DNA of 61,568 nucleotides from an uncultured Enterococcus sp. (GCF_913775425.1 NZ_CAJYIS010000064.1:1-61568); one strand, 5' to 3'; positions 6,837 through 16,698 are shown, numbered from the stretch's first letter. Notes: generated by a model from the sequence alone, not told the origin. Numbers and translations are program-made.

Positions 6837-7055
6837 TTAAAACGTCAAACTCAAGACAAAAATCAAATATAAGCCTGCTATTATCAATCCAATCGTGATC
6901 AATACTGTACTCCACATCGTCATTAAAAAGAAAGGCGACGTTTCTTGTCCACCTTTAGTCTTGACGTAATGAAACAATCTTTGAGTAGCATAAGCTTGAT
7001 ATATACCTAGACCAATACAGATAATTCCAACTATAATTGAAACGATCGTACCCAT
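6837..7055 (-). CDS. Small two-span membrane protein, unknown
   Basis: 72 aa starting MGTIVSIIVGIICIGLGIYQ. There are two hydrophobic helices (residues 4-20 and 47-70) separated by a polar loop with LFHYVKTKGGQETSP. I do not recognise the family. An in-frame extension to 7121 exists, but GAGGAG lies eight bases before the ATG at 7055, so the short form is preferred. A TATACT hexamer about 40 bases upstream may be its -10 box. It stands alone, convergent with the ABC exporter. Confidence 0.7.
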   Translation of the reverse strand: MGTIVSIIVGIICIGLGIYQAYATQRLFHYVKTKGGQETSPFFLMTMWSTVLITIGLIIAGLYLIFVLSLTF

Positions 7056-7125
7056 TCCTACCACTCCTCTTGTTTTGATATACTTGTAGTATACGCTTTT
7101 TTTCCTAAAAATGCCTATCAAAGCC

Positions 7126-7227
7126 CTAAAAACGAATACACCATAATCGGAAAATCACTTCTTTAAAAAATCAGCCGAATCATTACCGAAATAAGGAAAA
7201 CTATTGTCGGAATGATTCGGCTGATTT
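7126..7227 (-). repeat. Intergenic hairpin repeat, copy C (inverted)
   Basis: A perfect 17-bp stem (7168-7184 with 7211-7227, core CAGCCGAATCATT) encloses CCGAAATAAGG-type sequence like that inside copy B. Read on the minus strand, the order is stem then a tail ending GTATTCGTTTTTAG, which matches TTATTCGATTTTTAG of copy A. It is the only copy in reverse orientation. It lies just after gshF and may terminate it. Confidence 0.6.
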
Positions 7228-7278
7228 CTTTATGCTGTCAATTTTTATCACAGCTGCTTTTTATCTAGAGTGTGATGA

Positions 7279-9537
7279 TCAGACTTTTTCTGGGAACAAT
7301 AAATGCAAGACATCCATCGTCAAACGACGACCTGTACCTGAAAATGGATACGTATGCATATGCATAGCTGGATTGAAGTTTCCTTCAATGATTCCATACG
7401 CATTTTTTGCTGTAGCAGACACTTCTTTATCTGGAATGATCAAATCGATTCCACATACGACTGCACCTAATGCTGCAACTGCATCGATAGCGACTTGTTT
7501 GTAATCATCTGAAAATGTATCGGTAACATCGATCGAGTCGCCCCCGGTACTGATGTTTGAATTTTCTCTTAAATAGACGATCGTATCTTTTTCTGGGATA
7601 CTATCGATCGTATACCCTTGTTCTTTTAACATCAATTGTTCTAAAGAACCAAGTTGAATCAATTCCAAAGGCGCACGATGATGCGTGCCACGCAATGGAT
7701 CTTGATTTTTTTCTGCTACAAGTTCTGTAATCGTACGCTTACCATCTCCGACTACATTCGCGGGTATGCGCAGTAAAATGGCTTTGACCTGACCGTCGAT
7801 CACAAAGAAACGATATTCTGTACCCGATAAAAATTCTTCGATCAAAATCGATGTATCTTCAGCAAAAGCAATATCTAATGCTGCTGCAAAATCTTCACGA
7901 GTAGCCCCTTCTTTAAAAATCGAGATCCCCAATCCATAATTTGTCGATTTAGGTTTTACGACAAAACCTTGGTGTTGATAGCGGGCAAAGTCTGCCAAGG
8001 CACGTTCTTTAGTCTCATATTCGCCACCTGTTGGCACACGAAAACCAGCTTGTGCTAACACTTTTTTTGTGACAGTTTTATTTTCCATCAATAGCGGTAC
8101 GATATACGAATCTTTTGCAGTCATATTGGCATTTTTGACCCACTCGCGATGTTCACCTACTGATAACTGTAAGAATTGATCTTGCTCATCTAAAACAGCG
8201 ACATTGATTCCTTTTTGAATCGCATCAAATAAAAGAATTTGGGTCGACAGTTCCATATCGCGAAAGCCGGCTAATTGATAAGGTTTAGCCCAAGCCAATA
8301 CAGCATATTCATCTGCTAAAGCAGTCGCAGCTTTGGCTTGTGTACTTTGTTTTGCTTCTTGATACCAACGAGCAGCTAATGTTTGAGTATGATCTTGTTG
8401 AACCATTTTCAACCAGTCAGCTAGCTCTGTCGAGATCGGTAGCTTGGCTTGCTCGATAAATACTAAAAATTCAGCAATCAATGCATCGATTTCCTTTTGA
8501 TAAGCAGATTCATGCAATGGATGTTCTAACGCAATCGCATTATTTTTGAGATCACCTCGTTTTAAGAGGACACTTTCATCTGTTTCTTCTTTGGCTAACA
8601 TAAACAATAAAAATAAATGTAAACATTCGACTTGTTCTTTCGAGATCCCATACTGAGCATACGGATTCAAGTCGATATTCCGCAGTTCGATATAACGAAT
8701 ACCTGAAGTCGCAAGATCCGCAACTTTTTTACCACCTCGTAAACGAACAGAGGCATAAAATTCTTTTTCCTCAGATAATTTACCGTCTTCAACCATTTGT
8801 GTCAAATCAGCTAGATACGATTCGATCGAATCATAACGAACTTTGACATCCTCTTTATTTTTATATCCAAAAGAACTATTACGCAAAGAACGAACGGGCT
8901 CTTTAGGACCAGCTGCTCCGACGAAAAAGTTTTTTTCACTCATCGGTGAAGCTCCAAACAAATACGTGATCAAAAAGCGGTATGCTAAATAATTACGTGT
9001 CACTTTTAAGTAAGCATTTGTTTTAAATCGTATAAAGTCTGTTTCTTCTGTTTGGATCGCAAACATACGTTGCAGTAATTCTTCAGATAATTCGATATTA
9101 AAATGAATCCCACTGACCATTTGTTTACGACGTCCATACGTTTTGGCTAGATAGCGACGATACAAGACATCTTCAAAGCGATCTAATTTTGCCAGTGTAA
9201 TGGCTTCGTCTTTTAATGGTAACGCTGGTGGCATACTTAGTGGCCATAATCGTTCATCGTCTTCTAATGAACGATAAGCAACGTCATGGATTGCCGCTAA
9301 GTAACGAAACAATTCCTCTACAGAATCGGTTACTGGTGTAATAAGTTCCATTTGTGTCTCAGCAAAATCTGTCTGAATATATGGATGTGATGAGCGGTTC
9401 CCTAATGTTTTAGGATAAGCCGTATCAACTAGTTGACCTGTTTTTGTAATTCGTTGACCTTCACGTTCAATTCCAAAACGTGCACTTAGCGCATAAGGTA
9501 AGACTGTTTCATGCATCAATAATGTTTGGTAATCCAT
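7279..9537 (-). CDS. gshF: Bifunctional glutamate-cysteine ligase/glutathione synthetase
   Basis: 752 aa, the size of fused GshF (GshAB) enzymes, which make glutathione from Glu, Cys and Gly in two ATP-dependent steps in the cytoplasm. The N-terminal ligase half (about residues 1-480) shows FGIEREGQR, TDFAETQMELITPV and GIRYIELRNIDLNP. The C-terminal ATP-grasp half (about 490-752) shows VVKPKSTNYGLGISIF, IEEFLSGTEYRFFVIDG and GIIEGNFNPAMHMH. The ATG at 9537 follows a GGGGGAA ribosome site. It is the last gene behind rnc-smc-HAD-ftsY with a 35-base gap to ftsY, so co-transcription is likely. A small palindrome (9551-9569) lies in that gap without a T run. Confidence 0.96.
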   Translation of the reverse strand: MDYQTLLMHETVLPYALSARFGIEREGQRITKTGQLVDTAYPKTLGNRSSHPYIQTDFAETQMELITPVTDSVEELFRYLAAIHDVAYRSLEDDERLWPLSMPPALPLKDEAITLAKLDRFEDVLYRRYLAKTYGRRKQMVSGIHFNIELSEELLQRMFAIQTEETDFIRFKTNAYLKVTRNYLAYRFLITYLFGASPMSEKNFFVGAAGPKEPVRSLRNSSFGYKNKEDVKVRYDSIESYLADLTQMVEDGKLSEEKEFYASVRLRGGKKVADLATSGIRYIELRNIDLNPYAQYGISKEQVECLHLFLLFMLAKEETDESVLLKRGDLKNNAIALEHPLHESAYQKEIDALIAEFLVFIEQAKLPISTELADWLKMVQQDHTQTLAARWYQEAKQSTQAKAATALADEYAVLAWAKPYQLAGFRDMELSTQILLFDAIQKGINVAVLDEQDQFLQLSVGEHREWVKNANMTAKDSYIVPLLMENKTVTKKVLAQAGFRVPTGGEYETKERALADFARYQHQGFVVKPKSTNYGLGISIFKEGATREDFAAALDIAFAEDTSILIEEFLSGTEYRFFVIDGQVKAILLRIPANVVGDGKRTITELVAEKNQDPLRGTHHRAPLELIQLGSLEQLMLKEQGYTIDSIPEKDTIVYLRENSNISTGGDSIDVTDTFSDDYKQVAIDAVAALGAVVCGIDLIIPDKEVSATAKNAYGIIEGNFNPAMHMHTYPFSGTGRRLTMDVLHLLFPEKV

Positions 9538-9572
9538 GGTTCCCCCGATCTAGAAAGGCTAGCTTTCTATCC

Positions 9573-10586
9573 CTATTCTTCTTTTAATAAACCTTTGAAC
9601 AGACCGATCACAAAGTCATTTGGATCAAATGGCTCTAAGTCATCGATTTTTTCACCTAATCCTACCAGTTTTACTGGCAAATGTAACTCATTTCGAATCG
9701 CTAAGACGATTCCACCTTTAGCTGTACCATCTAGTTTTGTCAAAACTAAACCTGTAACATCAGTCGTTTCTTTGAATTGCTTTGCTTGGACCATCGCATT
9801 TTGCCCCGTGGTAGCATCTAAGACAAGCAATACTTCATGTGGTGCATCGGGTTCTTCACGCTGAATGATGCGTTTGATTTTCTCTAACTCATTCATCAAA
9901 TTGACTTTATTTTGTAGCCGTCCTGCGGTATCGATCAACAGTACGTCGGCTTGTTCAGCTTTCGCACGACGCATTGCATCGAATACGACCGCAGCTGGAT
10001 CACCATTGGCCTCTCCGCGTACGACTTCAACACCTGCCCGTTCGCCCCATACGACCAACTGATCGATCGCTCCAGCACGAAATGTATCGGCAGCGGCTAA
10101 TAAGACTTTTTTACCTTCTTGTTTGTATTGATGCGCTAATTTCCCAATACTGGTCGTCTTTCCTACACCATTGACGCCGACGAATAACATCACGGTCAAG
10201 CCTTCTGGTTTTAGGTTCAACGTGTTGATCTCATCGACTCCTTCTGCTTCATAAAGGTCGACTAGTTTTTCAATAATCGCATTTTGGACTTCAGCCGGTT
10301 TTTTCGCATTGCGTAATTTCACTTCTTCACGTAATGCTTCTGAAATTTTGATTGCCGTATCAAAACCAACATCTGCTCCAATTAGCGTTTCTTCTAACTC
10401 TTCAAAAAAGTCTTCATCAACCGTTCTAAAATTGGCAAACAATTCATTCATACGTTCCCCAAAAGTTTTACGGGTCTTTTCTAGACCTTTATCATATTTT
10501 TCTTGGACTTGTTCTTGTTCGACGCTAACTTCTTCTGGTTTTTCTTCACCAGTAAAGGCGCGTTTGATTTTATCAAAAAATCCCAT
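9573..10586 (-). CDS. ftsY: Signal recognition particle receptor FtsY
   Basis: 337 aa GTPase that docks SRP-ribosome complexes at the membrane and delivers them to SecY. It has a short acidic A region (about 1-45, rich in Glu and Gln), an N domain, then the G domain: GVNGVGKTT (about 134-142), DTAGR (about 219) and TKLDGTAKGG (about 281). The start MGFFDKIKRAF is typical and amphipathic. It is downstream of smc and the HAD phosphatase in the rnc operon, the usual Lactobacillales neighbourhood. Confidence 0.97.
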   Translation of the reverse strand: MGFFDKIKRAFTGEEKPEEVSVEQEQVQEKYDKGLEKTRKTFGERMNELFANFRTVDEDFFEELEETLIGADVGFDTAIKISEALREEVKLRNAKKPAEVQNAIIEKLVDLYEAEGVDEINTLNLKPEGLTVMLFVGVNGVGKTTSIGKLAHQYKQEGKKVLLAAADTFRAGAIDQLVVWGERAGVEVVRGEANGDPAAVVFDAMRRAKAEQADVLLIDTAGRLQNKVNLMNELEKIKRIIQREEPDAPHEVLLVLDATTGQNAMVQAKQFKETTDVTGLVLTKLDGTAKGGIVLAIRNELHLPVKLVGLGEKIDDLEPFDPNDFVIGLFKGLLKEE

Positions 10587-10604
10587 AGACTCACTTCCCT
10601 TAGC

Positions 10605-11414
10605 TTAGTTTAGTACAAATTTTTCGATAGCTAATGCTACCCCGTCTTCTTCGTTTGTTTTCGTAATAAAATCAGCTGCTTCTTTGACAGGCAAAACTGC
10701 ATTTTCCATCGCTACTCCGATTTTAGCATAAGAGACCATCGACAGATCGTTTTCTTCATCTCCGATTGCCATAACTTCAGTTTGTTCAATTCCTAAGTCA
10801 GTTGCTAGACGAGCGATCCCAGCAGCCTTTGTTACGCCTTTTGGCATAAATTCTAACAGATTATTACGTGTTTTGATGACTTCAAATTTTTCTTTGATAG
10901 CATCAGGGATCTTCGTGATCCATTTATCTAAAACCTCTTGGTCATATGCCGTAACTGCTTTATTAAACAGCGTATACTCGGCTAATTCTGCTTCTGTTGC
11001 TTCTTTATAAGTCAATAACGGATTAAGCGATGGATAGATCGTTTGATACGTCGATGAAGTCCGAATGCATAACACGATTTCATCTGATAAAATATCCAGT
11101 GGCATATCGAGTTCTTTTGCTAGTGCGATCAATTCATCCACATTTGCTTTCGTCAAAGTGACTTTTTCTACGATTGCTCCTGTATCATTTTTTTGAACTA
11201 ATCCACCATTAAAGGTGATACTGTAATCTCCTGCTTCACGCAAGTTCAACGAATCCAAATAAGGACGGATTGCCATCAATGGACGACCCGTGCATAACAC
11301 GATTTTGACTCCTTGTGCCTTCGCTTGAGTCAGCACATCATGATTGCGGACGGAAACTGTTTTTTTATCGGTCAATAATGTACCATCTAGATCGATTGCG
11401 ACTAATTTAATCAT
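10605..11414 (-). CDS. Cof-type HAD-IIB phosphatase
   Basis: 269 aa. Motif I DLDGTLL (residues 8-14) carries the nucleophile Asp8 and acid/base Asp10; motif II is near LCTGRP (about 40-45); motif III is a Lys in the cap/core region (FMPKGVTKAAG); motif IV is GDEENDLSM (about 222-230). The alpha/beta cap between motifs II and III makes it type IIB, a class acting on sugar phosphates, flavin or other small phosphates. The exact substrate cannot be told. Its ATG overlaps the smc stop by four bases (ATGA), so it is translationally coupled to smc. Confidence 0.93.
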   Translation of the reverse strand: MIKLVAIDLDGTLLTDKKTVSVRNHDVLTQAKAQGVKIVLCTGRPLMAIRPYLDSLNLREAGDYSITFNGGLVQKNDTGAIVEKVTLTKANVDELIALAKELDMPLDILSDEIVLCIRTSSTYQTIYPSLNPLLTYKEATEAELAEYTLFNKAVTAYDQEVLDKWITKIPDAIKEKFEVIKTRNNLLEFMPKGVTKAAGIARLATDLGIEQTEVMAIGDEENDLSMVSYAKIGVAMENAVLPVKEAADFITKTNEEDGVALAIEKFVLN

Positions 11415-14400
11415 TTTACTGCTCCTTTTACTTCGATTTGGCCATCGTCTTTTACCTGATCTAATTTTACAGATAAGACTTTAGAGACCCCTGATTCTTC
11501 CATAGTAACACCATATAAAGCATCTGCAGCTTCCATTGTTCCTTTGCGATGTGTGACCACAATAAATTGTGCGTGGTTTTGATTTGATTTCAAATAACGA
11601 CCAAAACGCGACACATTCGCTTCGTCTAAAGCAGCCTCGACTTCATCTAAGATACAAAACGGTACTGGACGAACTTGAATGATCGCAAATAATAATGCGA
11701 TCGCTGTCAACGAACGTTCCCCACCGGATAGTAAACTTAGGCTTTGTAATTTTTTCCCTGGTGGTTGCGCTTCGATCTCGATTCCTGTGTGTAATAAATC
11801 ATCCGGTTGTGTTAAAACAAGTTCTGCTCGCCCACCACCGAACATGTTAGGAAATACTTGACTAAACTGACGTTTGATCGCATTAAACGTCTCTGAAAAA
11901 CGTTGTTTCACTTCTTCATCCATTTCAGACATCGTTTCTTCTAATTGTTCTTTTGCTTGGGTCAGATCATCTTTTTGGCTCGTTAAAAATTCATAACGTT
12001 CATTCACTTGTTCATACTGCTCAATCGCTTGCAAGTTCACAACCCCTAAAGAGGTGATTTGTTGCTTCAAACGACTGATTTGCTTTTTTTGCTCCTCATC
12101 AGGTGTGACAAATGGATACAATGCTTTTGCTTGTTCAACTGTTAAATGGTAGTTCTCATCCAAATAACTGATTTGTTGTGCCATTTTGGTTTGAACACGG
12201 TCTTCTTGTAACGCATATTGATTGTGTAGTGCTAATCCTTCTTTTTGTTGACGATAAATCAATGCTAATGCATCGTCTTCTTTACGGATTTGCTCATGGC
12301 AAGCATATCGTTTTTCACGGATCATTTGCAATTGTTCTTCTAGATCCAGTTTTTTTGTTTGTGTCGTTGCAATCAATTCACTTAACGACTCTACTGTTTC
12401 TTCTTGGTGTTCATCTGATGAAGCCAATGCTGCCAATTGACGCTCTAATGTCGCTTGTTTTTGTTCAGCTTGCGTCAATGAGGTATTGGTTTGTGTAAAG
12501 CGTTCTTTCAAATGTGTGACTTTTTCTTTTGCCACAGCTTCTTTAGCTTGCAACTGGCTGATTTCATCGCGTAGTACTTGTCGACGCTTTTCGATCCCAT
12601 CTTCTTCTTTAGTCAATGTATCCATCTCTTGTTGGATTTTCGTCAGCCGTTCGGTGATTTGTACTTGTTCGCTAGTCAATTGCTGATGTTGCTCTGTATA
12701 ATCGGTAACAAATCGTTGCCATTCGCGTAGTTCAAATGCATAGATTTGTTGATCTTTTTCTAGACGTTCGATCGTACTTTGTAACACTTGCGCTTTCGAG
12801 GCAAAGTCTTGCGTTTGCACTTGATCATCTTGATATTGCATACGTAATACGTCTAAGCGTTGTCTAGTGGTGCTATCTAGTTCTTGCAATTCTTTAACCT
12901 GACGTTCGGTCAATTGTAATTGTGTCTCTAGACGTTGTGCCGTTTGGGTCAATTCTTGTAATTGAGCGCCTTGTGTAAACATACTCGATTGGCTATTGCG
13001 TTTTGAAGCTCCACCAGTCATCGATCCACCAGCATTCATCACATCACCTTCTAGTGACACGACACGATAGCGAAATTGAAGTGCTCTTGCGATTTGGTTT
13101 GCCGCGGCTAGGTCTGTCGCCATCAACACCGTCCCCAATAGATTCTCAATGATCGTCTGGACGCGTTCTTCGTATTGAACTAATTGACTGGCCACGCCTA
13201 CAAAACCAGTAATTTCTTGCACTTGCGCGAGTACTGATGGTGGTAGGGTACGTGGTTTGATTGTCGTCAACGGTAAAAAAGTCGCACGTCCAGCTTGGCG
13301 TTTTTTCAAAAATGTAATCGCAGCTCTGGCGTCCGCTTCATTTTCCATTACGACATGCTGTGATGCTCCACCTAACGCGGTTTCGATCCCTAATGTATAG
13401 TCTTCAGGGACCTCGATCAATTCAGCTACTGCTCCTATGATCTGTAAATCTTCCCGATGTTTTAGCGCTTCGCGTACACCTTGATAATAACCAGTATAAT
13501 TTTCTTTGATTTCTTGCAAGCTTTTTTGACGAGCTTTGACTTGTTGAACTTCACGCATCAAGTCATACATTTTCGCTTGTGCTTTTTCAATACGTCCTTT
13601 AGTCGTTTCAACTAAGCTTTGAAGCTCACTTACTTGTTTCGTGTGTTCAAGTTGTTGCGCTTTTTCTTTAGATAAAGAACTTTGGATTGCTTCTAATTCT
13701 GCTGTTTGTTGCGCCAGTTGCTCTGAGACTTCCGCTTGTTTTTTTAGTGTTTGCTCATTACGCAGACGTTCTTGTTCGTGTTGACGCTCCAAGTATTTGT
13801 GCTCATTGCTTACATTTACTTGTTGTTGCATCACGTCTACATATTCTGCTCGTAATTCTTCGACTAATTCTTTCGTCGATTTTTCATAATTTTTCATTTC
13901 TTTCATTGCTTGAGCGATTTGCTTTTCAACTTGTTGCAGTTCACCGTTTTGTAACGACAATTGCGCGATCACATGCGCTTTTTCATCTTCTAAGCGTTCA
14001 ATCATATCCATGACTTCATCCAGTGACTCTTGATATTCTTGGCTACTCTTTAGCGTATGTTTCGAACGTTCTTTTAATACATCCAACTGTCCTTCTGCTT
14101 GTTTCAATCGTTCTACTAACGACAAAAGTGTTTGGTTTTCTGCTTCGATCGTGGTATCAAATTGTTCACGTTGCGCACGCAATTGTTGTAAAAGATGTTC
14201 TTTATCCGTAAGATTCGTTTGGATTGTATCCAGTTCTTGCTGTGCTAGTCGCGCTTTTTCAACGATCTGTTGATGCGTCGCCTCATGTTGGGCTAAACTG
14301 CTGATCGTATATGTGACGTCAAGTTGTGTCAACTCTTCTTTTAATGCCACATATTTCGTTGCCGTTTCTTTTTGCTGACGTAACGGACTAAGCTGTTCGT

Positions 14401-14995
14401 CTAATTCGTAGACGATATCATTTAAACGACTTAGATTTTCTTTAGTCTCAGAAAGTTTTGATTCCGCTTGTTTTTTACGTGACTTGTATTTTAAAACTCC
14501 TGCGGCTTCTTCAAAGATACCGCGTCGTTCTTCTGGTTTACTACTAAAAATCGCTTCGACTTTTCCTTGCGAAATAATAGAAAAGGACTCTTTTCCTAAG
14601 CCAGAGTCCATAAACAATTCTTGTATGTCTTTTAGGCGGCAAGCTTGTTTATTTAAGAAAAAATCACTCTCGCCAGTTCTACGTAATCTTCTTGTTACAC
14701 TTACTTCGACAAATTCTACTGGAAGATAATGGTCTTCATTATCGAGCACTAGCGTGACTTCAGCGATATTTAGCGGTTTGCGTGACTCTGATCCGGCAAA
14801 GATGATATCTGGCATCTTGCCACCACGTAAACTTTTAGCCGAAGACTCTCCTAAAACCCAACGAATCGCTTCTGTGATATTACTTTTACCACTTCCATTT
14901 GGTCCTACGATCGCTGTTACTTGATTTTCAAATTCGATCGTAGTGCGATTGGCAAAAGATTTGAATCCTGCCACTTCAATACGTTTTAAATACAC
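11411..14995 (-). CDS. smc: Chromosome segregation protein SMC
   Basis: 1194 aa ATPase that forms, with ScpA and ScpB, the condensin that organises and segregates the chromosome. Walker A GPNGSGKSN is at residues 31-39. Two long coiled coils rich in Q, E, L and K (about 165-490 and 660-1010) flank a hinge (about 495-660, with ALGGASQHVV and GGSMTGGASKR). The C-terminal head has the signature LLSGGERSL (near 1085) and Walker B FCILDEVEAALDEANV (near 1107). Full length and intact. It lies 13 bases after rnc, as in most Firmicutes. Confidence 0.98.
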   Translation of the reverse strand: MYLKRIEVAGFKSFANRTTIEFENQVTAIVGPNGSGKSNITEAIRWVLGESSAKSLRGGKMPDIIFAGSESRKPLNIAEVTLVLDNEDHYLPVEFVEVSVTRRLRRTGESDFFLNKQACRLKDIQELFMDSGLGKESFSIISQGKVEAIFSSKPEERRGIFEEAAGVLKYKSRKKQAESKLSETKENLSRLNDIVYELDEQLSPLRQQKETATKYVALKEELTQLDVTYTISSLAQHEATHQQIVEKARLAQQELDTIQTNLTDKEHLLQQLRAQREQFDTTIEAENQTLLSLVERLKQAEGQLDVLKERSKHTLKSSQEYQESLDEVMDMIERLEDEKAHVIAQLSLQNGELQQVEKQIAQAMKEMKNYEKSTKELVEELRAEYVDVMQQQVNVSNEHKYLERQHEQERLRNEQTLKKQAEVSEQLAQQTAELEAIQSSLSKEKAQQLEHTKQVSELQSLVETTKGRIEKAQAKMYDLMREVQQVKARQKSLQEIKENYTGYYQGVREALKHREDLQIIGAVAELIEVPEDYTLGIETALGGASQHVVMENEADARAAITFLKKRQAGRATFLPLTTIKPRTLPPSVLAQVQEITGFVGVASQLVQYEERVQTIIENLLGTVLMATDLAAANQIARALQFRYRVVSLEGDVMNAGGSMTGGASKRNSQSSMFTQGAQLQELTQTAQRLETQLQLTERQVKELQELDSTTRQRLDVLRMQYQDDQVQTQDFASKAQVLQSTIERLEKDQQIYAFELREWQRFVTDYTEQHQQLTSEQVQITERLTKIQQEMDTLTKEEDGIEKRRQVLRDEISQLQAKEAVAKEKVTHLKERFTQTNTSLTQAEQKQATLERQLAALASSDEHQEETVESLSELIATTQTKKLDLEEQLQMIREKRYACHEQIRKEDDALALIYRQQKEGLALHNQYALQEDRVQTKMAQQISYLDENYHLTVEQAKALYPFVTPDEEQKKQISRLKQQITSLGVVNLQAIEQYEQVNERYEFLTSQKDDLTQAKEQLEETMSEMDEEVKQRFSETFNAIKRQFSQVFPNMFGGGRAELVLTQPDDLLHTGIEIEAQPPGKKLQSLSLLSGGERSLTAIALLFAIIQVRPVPFCILDEVEAALDEANVSRFGRYLKSNQNHAQFIVVTHRKGTMEAADALYGVTMEESGVSKVLSVKLDQVKDDGQIEVKGAVK

Positions 14996-15008
14996 ATGAC
15001 TTCCCCAC

Positions 15009-15701
15009 TTATTCTTCTAATTCTTCCAATGCATTTTGAGCTGCAGCTTGCTCAGCTCCTTTTTTTGAACGACCTGTTCCTTGACCAATCAATTTGCCAT
15101 CACAATAGACATCTGTCCAAAATATCCGTTCGTGTGCTGGTCCTTCTTCTTTGATCAAACGGTAATCGATAAACACGTCGCCGCCACGTTGCAATACTTC
15201 TTGTAACTTTGTTTTATGATCCATTTCATGTGAAAAAGCACCCGCTTCAACTTTAGGGAAAATTACAGTTTTTAAAAAGCCATGAACTGCTTCTAATCCT
15301 TGATCTAAATACAATGCACCTAAAAATGATTCGAATAAATCACATAACAGTGCTGCACGTTGACGTCCACCAGAGTTTTCCTCGCCTTTTCCAAGACGGA
15401 TAAATTGATCAAAAGCACATTCTCGAGCAAATTCAGCAAGTGAATCTTCTCGTACGATCGAGGCACGTAGCTTTGTTAATTTTCCTTCTGGCATTTCTGG
15501 AAATTGACGGTATAAATATTGTGATACCAATAGCTCTAATACCGCATCTCCTAAAAATTCTAAACGTTCGTTGTCGCATAAGTGTAGATTTCGATGCTCA
15601 TTCACATAAGATGAATGGGTAAACGCTTGGTCTAGTAACCCCATTTCCTCAAAAACAATTTGGTAGTTTTCTTTTATTTTTGTTACTAACTGGTTATCCA
15701 T
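15009..15701 (-). CDS. rnc: Ribonuclease III
   Basis: 230 aa double-strand-specific endoribonuclease that matures 16S and 23S rRNA and cuts regulatory duplexes. The catalytic signature ERLEFLGDAVLELL is at about residues 45-58. The second acidic site DLFESFLGALYLD is near 113-125. The C-terminal dsRNA-binding domain ends GRSKKGAEQAAAQNALEEL. The ATG at 15701 is preferred because the AAGGA ribosome site is nine bases upstream. An ATG three codons earlier (15710) sits directly on that site. First gene of the rnc-smc-HAD-ftsY-gshF operon. Confidence 0.97.
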   Translation of the reverse strand: MDNQLVTKIKENYQIVFEEMGLLDQAFTHSSYVNEHRNLHLCDNERLEFLGDAVLELLVSQYLYRQFPEMPEGKLTKLRASIVREDSLAEFARECAFDQFIRLGKGEENSGGRQRAALLCDLFESFLGALYLDQGLEAVHGFLKTVIFPKVEAGAFSHEMDHKTKLQEVLQRGGDVFIDYRLIKEEGPAHERIFWTDVYCDGKLIGQGTGRSKKGAEQAAAQNALEELEE

Positions 15702-15759
15702 GAAATCCATTCCTTTTTTGTTTTTTTACAACTTAAAGCTGTAAGTGACATCTTCTCGT

Positions 15760-15788
15760 ATTATACCAAATGCCGCCCCGGCTGTTAA
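15760..15788 (-). promoter_or_regulatory. Promoter of the rnc-smc-ftsY-gshF operon
   Basis: On the minus strand: TTAACA (15788-15783), a 17-base spacer, and a perfect TATAAT (15765-15760) preceded by an extended TG. It lies about 58 bases upstream of the rnc start and drives the whole run, since no other clear promoter is seen before gshF. Confidence 0.8.
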
Positions 15789-15901
15789 CTATTCTTACTG
15801 GATTCTTTTAAGGATTGCTTAAGTCAGATGATCTGGACTTTATTCATATCAAGACCAGCTGAATAGTTACTTTCTTTCTCCTCACCAAAAACATAAAAAG
15901 A

Positions 15902-15925
15902 GCCGTGACAAAAATCCGTCACGAC
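15902..15925 (-). terminator. lrgAB terminator
   Basis: On the minus strand, an 8-bp stem (15918-15925 with 15902-15909, one G-U pair) with an 8-nt loop is followed by TCTTTTTA. It lies about 65 bases past the lrgB stop, after the second hairpin at 15940-15981. Confidence 0.75.
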
Positions 15926-15939
15926 CCAAAATAAATAGA

Positions 15940-15990
15940 GTTCTAGAAGTAACTATTTTAGAAATAACCCACTTCTAGAACAACCTTTTT
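15940..15990 (+). repeat. Intergenic hairpin repeat, copy E (partial)
   Basis: An 11-bp perfect inverted repeat (GTTCTAGAAGT at 15940-15950 with 15971-15981). The segment CCACTTCTAGAACAACC aligns with CTACTTCTGGAACACCG of copy A and again abuts the stop codon of a minus-strand gene. Assignment to the repeat family rests on this short tail only. Confidence 0.4.
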
Positions 15991-16697
15991 TACAATAAAA
16001 TTTGTCCAGCAATCGGGACAACAACCGTTACGATCACTCCAACAACAACTAATGCAATACTTGCCATTGAGGTTTCGACTTCTCCCATTGGTTGTGCGGC
16101 AGAAACACCTAATGAATGACCAGAAGTTCCTAATGCCAATCCTCTAGCGATTGGATCTTTGATTTTAAAGAAATCAACTAAGGGACGTGCTAGTGCATAA
16201 ATGATGACTCCATTTAAAATACAAGCTAGCGAAGTTAATTCACCTGATCCTCCCATTGCAATTGATGTTGGCATCGCAATTGCAGTCGTTGCTGCTTGTG
16301 GAAGCATAGAAGCTGTTACGACTTTACCTAGTTCAAATACATTAGATACGATATAGATCCCATAGATCGCTACGATGCTTCCTAATGTGATTCCGCCTAA
16401 GATCTGCGCCCAGTATTTTTTTAAGACCTCGCGTTTTTTATAAAGTGGGATCGCAAAACAAATCGTCGCAGGTTCCAAAAAGAAACTCACTACTTGTCCG
16501 CCTTTATTAAACTCTGGAAATGAGATTCCAGTTGCCATCAATGTCAAGATCCCCAAAACCATCGCAACAAATAGTGGTGCAAATAAGAAGAAGCCCTTTG
16601 ATTTTTTAAATAAAACTTGTCCAATATAAAACGTACCTAATGAAAGTAAGACGCCAAAAACAGGTGTTTGTTTAAATAATTCAATGATCATATCCAT
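15990..16697 (-). CDS. lrgB: Antiholin-like protein LrgB
   Basis: 235 aa integral membrane protein of the LrgB/CidB family, with about seven hydrophobic helices and the conserved GSVVAIYGIYI, QAATTAIAMPTS and LGTSGHSLGVSAAQPMGEVE segments. With LrgA it is linked to control of murein hydrolase activity, autolysis and pyruvate uptake in Gram-positive bacteria. The ATG at 16697 has GAGGTG seven bases upstream and directly follows the lrgA stop (one base between). It ends before a pair of hairpins. Confidence 0.95.
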   Translation of the reverse strand: MDMIIELFKQTPVFGVLLSLGTFYIGQVLFKKSKGFFLFAPLFVAMVLGILTLMATGISFPEFNKGGQVVSFFLEPATICFAIPLYKKREVLKKYWAQILGGITLGSIVAIYGIYIVSNVFELGKVVTASMLPQAATTAIAMPTSIAMGGSGELTSLACILNGVIIYALARPLVDFFKIKDPIARGLALGTSGHSLGVSAAQPMGEVETSMASIALVVVGVIVTVVVPIAGQILL

Positions 16698-16698
16698 C

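Noticed and set aside
11679-14729. Several plus-strand open frames of 60-108 codons inside smc
   Set aside because: They mirror the coiled-coil codons of smc on the other strand and lack ribosome sites and protein-like composition.
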